From JAUNST01 sp964452285 (GTDB lineage: Bacteria; Patescibacteriota; Microgenomatia; UBA1400; PJMF01), in NCBI GenBank assembly GCA_964452285.1, contig CAYVKW010000030.1, positions 1 to 12,598 of the forward strand: DNA of 12,598 bases, given 5' to 3'. Both the position numbers and the translations under genes were made by a program. Below, one piece after another: positions 6,708 through 12,598 of the stretch (its first letter is position 1; each line of letters starts with the position of its first letter). The notes under the pieces are model-generated. The model was not told where the DNA came from. It did not search any database and was given only the letters and a program-made list of their open reading frames with translations.

Positions 6708-8831
6708 ATGTTTAAGTTATTTAATCGACCTACTGAGGTGAAAACCGCGCCCCAACGCGTCTTTAGCTTATCAATTTCAGAAAAAATTGTTCAAGCTTCA
6801 CTCTGGGAAGTAGAAGAAAACGTCAAGATTTTAGCCAAAAGCAGTCTTCGCGATTTTAGCAATGACAATGATCTATTAATCAAGCTTGATCAATGCTTAC
6901 AAGAGCTTGGACCAGAAGGTCAAGTCGTTCACCAAACCCTTTTTCATTTGGATAGTTTTTATACCGATGCACAAGGAATTTTAGCTGATAAAAAGCCTCT
7001 TTTTGAAAATATTACTCAGGCACTTCAATTGGACTCTCTCGGTTTTATCGCCAATGGCGAAGCCGTGCTCAATGCTAAATTAGCTCAAAATCCAGAGTTA
7101 GACAAACAATTGATCGTTGAGTTTACTTTGAATCAAGTTATTTTTAGCTTTTATCAAAAAAAATCATTACTTGAACGTTGCGTTTTAGATTATGATTATC
7201 ATAGCTCCGATTTTGCCGCGCTTATGAAAGCGGCACTAGTGCAGATGGCAGGCAAAATCGGTGTTGATTATAATTCTTGCTTTTTACCTCATCCAGAAGA
7301 GTTGGCACCAAGCGAGGAACCTAAAGAACCACTTTTTGTCAATTTTATTTCTTCAGTTTTCTCTACCGGCGAAATTGAACAATATGTTTCGCAATTACCA
7401 AGCGGTTTGCCTATCCGTGCCGATGTTTTAGGTAATGACATTTTACTTTCATATATTTTATTGCCCAGTGCTACTGTCTTGGCTAAATCCTATGGTTGGT
7501 TGACTTTACCCGCTCTAGACGACGCCACTGCTCCACCAATCTCTCCCGCGCCCGCTCAAGAACCGCCATTATTAACGCGGCAGAAGTTTCAACCAACTGT
7601 GGAAGCCGGCGACTTTTCTGCCGCGCCCACCGTTGCAGACGCTGACCGTTCCAATTTTTTTCCTTTAAGTAAAAAATCTATTATTATCACCGTTGTTCTG
7701 GCTCTTATTACTTTAGCTCTTATCGCTTTCTTCTATATTTTGTCTCGCACCACTGTTCAAGTATCTTTGACCCCTAAAACTTCAGTTTTAACCAAAAGCT
7801 TAGAGGTGGTGATTGATCCTAAAGCGAAAACAGCTGATTACGAAACTTTGGTTTTGCCAGGAGAAGTCATTACTAAGGATATTAGTTACAACTATGATTT
7901 CACTGCTACCGGCAAAAAAGCTGTCGGTGAAAGTGCCAAAGGAGAAATTGAAATTTCCAATAAAACTACCACTGAAAAGAAATTCGCCGGTGGCTCTCAA
8001 GCGACTGATGGCACTTATACCTACAATTTTAATAGCGAAGTTACCGTTCCTGCTGCCAAGGTCGAGACTAATAGCGACGGTGAGAAAAAGACTTTTGGTA
8101 AAGCTAAAGTCAAAGTTACTGCCAACAGTCCGGGTTCCGCTGGTAATATTAAATCTGACACCAGTTTGACCATTGGCACTTTAAATAAAGACGACTTTGA
8201 AGCTAAAAGCACAGAAAATTTTACTGGCGGGACTGATAAAACTGAAATTATTTTTTCTAGTGAAGATCAGACTAAAGCTTTGGCTGACGGTAAAAAAGAA
8301 TTGTTAAAACAAGCGGTCAAAGACATCGGCACCCAAGCTGACGGTAAATATTTAGTGGTTCAAACGGACCAACTCAAAATTACTAAACAAACTTTTGACG
8401 CCGAACTTAATGAAAAAGCGGAAGCAGTCACTTTGTCTTTGACCGCCAAAATCCCCGTCATTACTTATGAGCTTTCTCAGCTCCAGCCTTTGGCGCAAAG
8501 CGTCTTGACCAAAGAACTTCCTTCTGGCTATCAGCTTGGTGCCACTCAGCCAGATGTTTTGTCGGCTGTTAATGAAGCTAAAACTGAAAAAGACGGCGCC
8601 AAGATTTTTCTGAATGTCAATCTATCTCAAGCTATCCAAGCCACCCTTGATTTAGCCGTGATTAAGCAAGATATTTTAGGCCAGTCATTGACCAAAGTTG
8701 ATAATTATCTGAAAAATCTGGCCAATCTTAAGACTTTTAGTCTAAATTGGAGCAACCAACTTTATCCTCGAGTCTATCGCCGTCTTCCCAAAGACAGCGG
8801 AAAGGTTAACGTTGTCAATACACTTGAATAA
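6708..8831 (+). CDS. single-pass membrane protein with baseplate-J-like extracytoplasmic domain
   Basis: The product has 707 residues. Residues 1-265 form a soluble N-terminal part whose order (FSLSISEKIVQASLWEVEEN, later LIVEFTLNQVIFSFYQ) is reminiscent of the PilM/FtsA actin-like ATPase fold, though the glycine-rich nucleotide motifs are absent. A proline-rich linker (about 268-323) leads to one membrane helix (324-346). Outside it lies a domain with GEIEISNKTTTEKKFAGG (from 412), VTVPAAKVE, ANSPGSAGNI and NFTGGTDK (504-511), the pattern usually labelled baseplate J/gp47-like in CPR genomes. It is not evidence of phage. There is no signal peptide, LPXTG motif or C-terminal helix. ATG 6708 has AAAGG 11 bases upstream. 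The gene overlaps the sortase gene by 20 bases. Function is unknown; an envelope or appendage scaffold is a guess. Confidence 0.8.
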   Translation: MFKLFNRPTEVKTAPQRVFSLSISEKIVQASLWEVEENVKILAKSSLRDFSNDNDLLIKLDQCLQELGPEGQVVHQTLFHLDSFYTDAQGILADKKPLFENITQALQLDSLGFIANGEAVLNAKLAQNPELDKQLIVEFTLNQVIFSFYQKKSLLERCVLDYDYHSSDFAALMKAALVQMAGKIGVDYNSCFLPHPEELAPSEEPKEPLFVNFISSVFSTGEIEQYVSQLPSGLPIRADVLGNDILLSYILLPSATVLAKSYGWLTLPALDDATAPPISPAPAQEPPLLTRQKFQPTVEAGDFSAAPTVADADRSNFFPLSKKSIIITVVLALITLALIAFFYILSRTTVQVSLTPKTSVLTKSLEVVIDPKAKTADYETLVLPGEVITKDISYNYDFTATGKKAVGESAKGEIEISNKTTTEKKFAGGSQATDGTYTYNFNSEVTVPAAKVETNSDGEKKTFGKAKVKVTANSPGSAGNIKSDTSLTIGTLNKDDFEAKSTENFTGGTDKTEIIFSSEDQTKALADGKKELLKQAVKDIGTQADGKYLVVQTDQLKITKQTFDAELNEKAEAVTLSLTAKIPVITYELSQLQPLAQSVLTKELPSGYQLGATQPDVLSAVNEAKTEKDGAKIFLNVNLSQAIQATLDLAVIKQDILGQSLTKVDNYLKNLANLKTFSLNWSNQLYPRVYRRLPKDSGKVNVVNTLE
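8799..8805 (+). promoter_or_regulatory. ribosome-binding site deciding the TTG start of the sortase gene
   Basis: GGAAAGG lies six bases before TTG at 8812, inside the end of the preceding gene. There is no ATG or GTG in the same frame before the membrane helix, so this site sets the start. Confidence 0.8.
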
Positions 8832-9555
8832 GATTTTACGCTCACCTTTTTTTCTCACTGCTTTGTTTCTTTGCGGTTTAAGTTCTATCGTCCTGGCTTG
8901 TTGGCCGCTTTTAAGTTCTTTTACTAGTCAGATTTGGCAGCATTATAATCATACGGTGTTTCCTGTCGTTGCTGATGATTTTTTGAGCCAAATCAATAAC
9001 CGTCCGCAAATTCTGGGCGATTTCACCGATATCGAAAATGTTCCCGCTACGATTATCACTCAAGATATCGATTATGGCAATTTGGAAAATTGGTTTGCCG
9101 ATGCTACCACCGTCACTCATCAACAAAAACAAGCCACTTATACCCTTGAAATTCCTAAGCTCAACATTTACAATGCTCTGGTTCGCTTAGGCGGCGTCAA
9201 TATTGATAACAATTTAGTCCAATTTAATTCCGACGCTGTAGTTGGAGAAATTGGCACTCCAGTTATTTTTGGTCATTCTACTATGAGACAATTCTACAAT
9301 CCCAAAGAAAGTAATAAAAAACGCTACAAATCTATTTTTTCTACCATTATGACTTTAAGCACCGGTGATCTCATCTACGTCACTCAGGGTAACGTCACTT
9401 ATACCTATCAAGTCACTGAGAAAAAAGAAGTTCCCGCCGACGATGATTATATTTTGGCTCAAAGTAGCCAAGCTCGTCAGTTAAAATTAGTTACTTGTAC
9501 TCCCGAAGGCACTTTTTTACGCCGTGGAGTTATTACCGCAGAATTAACGCTATGA
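8812..9555 (+). CDS. sortase, class D/E-like, membrane anchored
   Basis: Sortases are cysteine transpeptidases that cut a sorting signal and attach or polymerise surface proteins. The 247-residue product has an N-terminal membrane helix (about 8-34) and a linker. The catalytic domain starts near YTLEIPKLNIYNALV. The catalytic residues are visible: histidine in VIFGHST (H155), cysteine in LVTCTPEGTF (C229) and arginine in LRRGVI (R237 or R238). The TCTP.GTF.RR pattern resembles the class D/E type. It starts at TTG 8812 with a strong Shine-Dalgarno sequence, overlaps the upstream gene by 20 bases and the ruvX start by four (ATGA). A target for it is not evident in this window. Confidence 0.9.
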   Translation: MSIHLNKILRSPFFLTALFLCGLSSIVLACWPLLSSFTSQIWQHYNHTVFPVVADDFLSQINNRPQILGDFTDIENVPATIITQDIDYGNLENWFADATTVTHQQKQATYTLEIPKLNIYNALVRLGGVNIDNNLVQFNSDAVVGEIGTPVIFGHSTMRQFYNPKESNKKRYKSIFSTIMTLSTGDLIYVTQGNVTYTYQVTEKKEVPADDDYILAQSSQARQLKLVTCTPEGTFLRRGVITAELTL

Positions 9556-9923
9556 AAACTTTAGCCTTAGATTATGGAACCAAAAGAGTCGGTATCGCTA
9601 TTTCTTATGCGAGCTTAGCTGAACCTTTGCTTATTTTAGACAACGATGAAAATTTATACAAAAATCTTCAAAATTTAATTCAAGCACATCGCATTCAACA
9701 GCTCGTTGTTGGTTTGAGCGAAAATGACATGGCCGATAAAACTCGCCGTTTTGCGGGAATTCTGCAAGAAAAAACGCAACTCCCTTTATTCTTTAACGAT
9801 GAAACTCTCAGCAGTTATCAAGTTCATCAATTTCTGCGTCTTCATCGACTCAAACAGCGGCAAGGTCCGATAGATCACCTTGCCGCCGCTGTTATTCTTC
9901 AAAACTTCCTCGATCAACACTGA
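9552..9923 (+). CDS. ruvX: YqgF/RuvX-family RNase H-like nuclease
   Basis: This family is annotated as a putative Holliday-junction resolvase and in E. coli is linked to pre-16S rRNA maturation. It is a small RNase H-fold nuclease. The 123-residue product has ALDYGTKRVGIAIS (catalytic D6), VVGLSENDMADKT, a second acidic motif DETLSS (family DER.TT), and the terminal D in GPIDHLAAAVILQNFLDQ. Length and order match the family. An upstream in-frame start at 9495 would add 19 residues not found in RuvX. The ATG at 9552 overlaps the sortase stop as ATGA, so translation is probably coupled. It ends five bases from the rnj stop on the other strand. Confidence 0.92.
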   Translation: MKTLALDYGTKRVGIAISYASLAEPLLILDNDENLYKNLQNLIQAHRIQQLVVGLSENDMADKTRRFAGILQEKTQLPLFFNDETLSSYQVHQFLRLHRLKQRQGPIDHLAAAVILQNFLDQH

Positions 9924-9928
9924 TTTTT

Positions 9929-11611
9929 TTAGAAGTCAACGATTTCCACTTCAATCATCGGCTCTCGTTGAATCACCTCATATAAACTTCGCGCTAGACC
10001 TCTCTCGACTGCTTTTTCACTTTGCTCGCGCTTGTCATCTTTGTAGTGCTTTTCAAATAATTCTTTCGTTTTATCTTTGATATAGTTTACTACCTCGCCT
10101 GCATCGCGCATAAAAACAAAGCCTCTAGAAATGACTACGATATTATTTAAATCCAATCTCTTGTCTTTACGATAACGTTTGACAATGACGATAATCACTC
10201 CTGCTTGACCTAAAGCCCGTCGGTCAGATAAGACAGCTGGACCCACGTCTCCTATACCTAAGCCATCGACAATCTGCGGTCTCAAGCTTGTATTGCCAAT
10301 CTTTTTGATTGCGCCATCACTTGTCAGACCTAAAATATCACCGTCTTCTGGTGTCAGCACGTCTTCCGCTTTATAACCCAATGGTATGGCGATTTTTTGT
10401 CGATAAAGTACTCGATGTCTAGGATTACCGCCAATCGGCATGATTTTCCCTGGTTGCAAGCGTTTGGCTAAGTCCATCATTTCCGGTGCGCCCGCGTGTC
10501 CAGATTGATGAATGCCAGGCGCGATTGTCGGATAAACAGTTTCGACACCAGTTAGAAATAACTCATCAATCGCGCCATAATAAGTCACTTCATTTCCTGG
10601 AATCGCATTCGCCGAAAAAATCACCCGATCTGCTTTAGTTAAGTGAATTGCTTGATGTTCGCCATAAATCGCTCGAATAAGAGAAGAGCCTTCTTGTCCT
10701 TGACTACCAGCGACAATTAAACATAATTTATTATCAGGGTAATTCTTGATTTCTTTTTTATTAATAATAACTCCGCTTTCATCCTTGATGAAACCTAGTT
10801 CTGCCGCTGTCAACACATTTTGTTCCACACTCCGTCCAATCAGCGCCACTTTTCGTCCCAATTTCGCCGCTTTATCCAAAACTTGCTTAATGCGATGAAT
10901 ATGCGAACTCATGAGTGTGACTAGAATTTTGCCTTGCACGTTTTGCATTGCCTCTTCTAATATCGGCCCGACGCTGCTTTCACTTGGTGTCCATTCTGTT
11001 CTTTCTACTCCTAGACAGTCAGAGAGCAATAGTTTCACGCCTTTTTGTCGGATTTCTTCCATAAACGCAATATCGCTCAACCAGCCATCTACTGGTGCCG
11101 GATCAAATTTAAAATCACTTCCATGATAAACGTTTCCTACTGGAGTTTCAATAAAAACATGCTTTGTATCTGGTACAGAGTGAGTTACTGATACTAAGGT
11201 TATTTGAAAGTTTTTACCAATTTTCTGACTTTGCCGATCATTGAGCACCTGTATATCTCTGACAATATTATCGTCTAACAGACGATTTTGGGCAAAACCG
11301 CCCGTTAATTTACTCGCGTAAATCGGAAAATCTGGTAAATTTGGTAAAATATAAGGCAAGGCCCCAATATGATCATCGTGACCATGACTTAGGACCATGC
11401 CCACAATTTTATTGCCTTCTTGCAACTTTTGTTGCAAATAATTAATATCTGGAATCAAAATATCTGCGCCCGGCATTTGGACATCTGGAAAACCAATTCC
11501 ACAATCTACCAAGAGGATTTCATCCTCATATTGATAGACATACATATTCTGTGTTACATTAGCAATTCCACCCATTGGTAGAATTTTCAACTGCGAAATT
11601 TCATCGGTCAT
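9929..11611 (-). CDS. rnj: ribonuclease J (metallo-beta-lactamase/beta-CASP RNase)
   Basis: RNase J is a 5'-3' exo- and endonuclease acting in mRNA decay and rRNA maturation. The 560-residue product has the usual length. The beta-lactamase domain shows SHGHDDHIGALPY (H76, H78, D80, H81), SVTHSVPD (H144) and HGSDFKFDP (D166, family GDFKFD). The beta-CASP part has SDCLGVERTEWTPSE, SSHIHRI and HQSGHA (H372). The C-terminal part contains DGLGIGDVG, RRALGQAGVIIVIV and RGFVFMRDAGE. The stretch normally P.HGE reads MPIGGNPRH, so the family histidine is glycine (G394) here; see findings. The ATG follows a leader of about 46 bases with only a weak AGAAAG. It converges with ruvX and diverges from metG. 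Confidence 0.96.
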   Translation of the reverse strand: MTDEISQLKILPMGGIANVTQNMYVYQYEDEILLVDCGIGFPDVQMPGADILIPDINYLQQKLQEGNKIVGMVLSHGHDDHIGALPYILPNLPDFPIYASKLTGGFAQNRLLDDNIVRDIQVLNDRQSQKIGKNFQITLVSVTHSVPDTKHVFIETPVGNVYHGSDFKFDPAPVDGWLSDIAFMEEIRQKGVKLLLSDCLGVERTEWTPSESSVGPILEEAMQNVQGKILVTLMSSHIHRIKQVLDKAAKLGRKVALIGRSVEQNVLTAAELGFIKDESGVIINKKEIKNYPDNKLCLIVAGSQGQEGSSLIRAIYGEHQAIHLTKADRVIFSANAIPGNEVTYYGAIDELFLTGVETVYPTIAPGIHQSGHAGAPEMMDLAKRLQPGKIMPIGGNPRHRVLYRQKIAIPLGYKAEDVLTPEDGDILGLTSDGAIKKIGNTSLRPQIVDGLGIGDVGPAVLSDRRALGQAGVIIVIVKRYRKDKRLDLNNIVVISRGFVFMRDAGEVVNYIKDKTKELFEKHYKDDKREQSEKAVERGLARSLYEVIQREPMIEVEIVDF

Positions 11612-11663
11612 GAAAAAACTTTCTGTCTTTAACTTGTAAAAAAAATTACGAATTTACCTTCAT

Positions 11664-11672
11664 ATTATAACA
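11664..11672 (-). promoter_or_regulatory. rnj promoter, extended -10
   Basis: On the minus strand, TGTTATAAT (11672-11664) is a perfect extended -10, identical to the secD box. The predicted start is near 11657, giving a leader of about 46 bases. The -35 region (about 11687-11692) is poor and overlaps the -10 of metG on the other strand. Confidence 0.65.
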
Positions 11673-11683
11673 CCATTCTATTA

Positions 11684-11689
11684 TATAAT
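11684..11689 (+). promoter_or_regulatory. metG -10 box, leaderless
   Basis: TATAAT lies seven bases before the metG ATG at 11697, so the transcript would begin at or next to the start codon. There is no clear -35 and no Shine-Dalgarno sequence. Confidence 0.65.
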
Positions 11690-11696
11690 AATCGCC

Positions 11697-12598
11697 ATGA
11701 GCAATTTTTACATTACCACCACTCTTCCATACATTAATGCTAAGCCTCATTTAGGTTTTGCTTGGGAAATCCTGACTGCTGACTTTATCGCTCGTTATCA
11801 TCAGGCTATCGGCGACACGGTTTTTTTTAATACTGGGACTGATGAGCATGGTCAAAAAGTTCACCAGAAAGCTTTAGACAACCACTTGTCTCCTCAAGCC
11901 TATACTGATACTTTGGTCACTGATTTTCAAGCTCTCAAAGACCTTTTGGATTTAAGTTATACTCAATTTATTCGCACCACTGACTCTCATCACCAGCGGG
12001 CAGCGCAAGAATTTTGGCAACGCTGCTTGGATAACGGTGATATTTACAAGAAAACTTACGAAAGTAAATATTGTGTCGGTTGCGAAATGGAAAAAACCGA
12101 TAGCGATTTGGTTGACGGTTGCTGCCCGCTTCACCCCAATTTGAAGCTTGAAAAAAGAGTCGAGGAAAACTACTTTTTTCGTTTTAGTCGGTATCAAGAA
12201 CAACTCTTATATCTCTATCAAACTCATCCAACTTTGATTTTGGGCAAAGGTAAGCAAAAAGAAATTATTAGTTTTGTTAGTCGCGGTCTCCAAGATTTTA
12301 GTATCAGTCGTGTTAAGTCCAAAATGCCTTGGGGCATTCCTGTTCCGGGTGATGATAGTCAAGTGATGTATGTTTGGTTTGACGCTTTGGTTAATTATAT
12401 TTCTACTTTGGGCTGGCCGGAAAATGAAAAAACTTTTACTCAGTTTTGGCCCGCCGTTCAAATCTGTGGTAAAGACAACCTTCGTCAGCAGGCCGCTATG
12501 TGGCAGTCTATGCTTATGTCTGCTAATTTAAAACCAAGTAAAAAAATCTTGATCAATGGCTTTATAACTGTTGATGGCAACAAAATGAGTAAATCTTT
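11697..12598 (+). CDS. metG: methionine--tRNA ligase, N-terminal part (runs off the window)
   Basis: MetRS charges initiator and elongator tRNA-Met with methionine. The visible 300 residues form the class I catalytic domain. The N-terminus is NFYITTTLPYINAKPHLGFAWE; HLGF (18-21) takes the place of the HIGH motif. TGTDEHGQKV and the zinc-knuckle region YCVGCE...GCCPLH follow, then EENYFFRFSRY, YVWFDALVNY and GKDNLRQQAAMW. The reading ends exactly at KMSKS (296-300). No stop codon or frameshift is seen; the anticodon-binding domain lies beyond the window. The start is set by the -10 box seven bases upstream. The C-rich single knuckle region is typical of short bacterial MetRS. Confidence 0.96.
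   Translation, partial: MSNFYITTTLPYINAKPHLGFAWEILTADFIARYHQAIGDTVFFNTGTDEHGQKVHQKALDNHLSPQAYTDTLVTDFQALKDLLDLSYTQFIRTTDSHHQRAAQEFWQRCLDNGDIYKKTYESKYCVGCEMEKTDSDLVDGCCPLHPNLKLEKRVEENYFFRFSRYQEQLLYLYQTHPTLILGKGKQKEIISFVSRGLQDFSISRVKSKMPWGIPVPGDDSQVMYVWFDALVNYISTLGWPENEKTFTQFWPAVQICGKDNLRQQAAMWQSMLMSANLKPSKKILINGFITVDGNKMSKS

Noticed and set aside
6708..8831. Phage remnant suggested by a baseplate-J-like domain
   Set aside because: No other phage genes are present; this domain type appears in CPR membrane proteins, and the neighbours are housekeeping genes.
9907..9931. Terminator between ruvX and rnj
   Set aside because: There is a run of seven T after ruvX but no adequate stem before it, and only five bases between the two stop codons.

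Overview
The window looks like a chromosomal core-gene segment from a Candidate Phyla Radiation (Patescibacteria) bacterium. This is inferred from A+T-rich DNA, tightly packed housekeeping genes, a Trm11-like methyltransferase between ribosomal genes, a sortase next to a membrane-anchored baseplate-J-like protein, and a divergent RNase J. I cannot name the lineage below that level. UGA is used as a stop (sortase, ruvX), so this is the standard bacterial code and not the UGA-glycine code of some CPR groups.

Layout. Bases 1-1859 (+) hold rplU (L21), a Trm11/TrmG10-type RNA methyltransferase and rpmA (L27). Bases 1919-3568 (+) encode an uncharacterised 549-residue membrane protein. It converges on a minus-strand block (6105-3615) of secD, secF and a 60-residue membrane protein. 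A strong hairpin terminator separates secD from the next minus-strand gene, a YtxH-domain protein (6633-6196). From an overlapping divergent promoter region, a plus-strand operon (6708-9923) encodes a large single-pass protein with a baseplate-J-like extracytoplasmic part, a sortase starting at TTG, and the YqgF/RuvX nuclease. It converges on rnj (RNase J, minus, 11611-9929). Opposite rnj, metG (methionyl-tRNA synthetase) begins at 11697 and runs off the window at its KMSKS motif.

How the genes work together. There are three themes: translation (L21, L27, RNA methylation, MetRS), nucleic-acid processing (RuvX, RNase J), and the cell envelope (SecDF export motor, YtxH protein, baseplate-J-like anchor protein, sortase). 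Two styles of translation start are visible. Four genes (rplU, the 549-residue protein, secD, metG) have a TATAAT box only 7-12 bases before the ATG and no Shine-Dalgarno sequence, which suggests leaderless or near-leaderless mRNAs. Most other genes have AAAGG-type Shine-Dalgarno sequences.

I found no CRISPR array, tRNA, rRNA, insertion sequence or phage. I do not see a clearly new multi-gene system. The best leads are the leaderless-start pattern, the methyltransferase between L21 and L27, the RNase J with an altered metal-ligand motif, and the ATPase-like/baseplate-J-like fusion next to the sortase.
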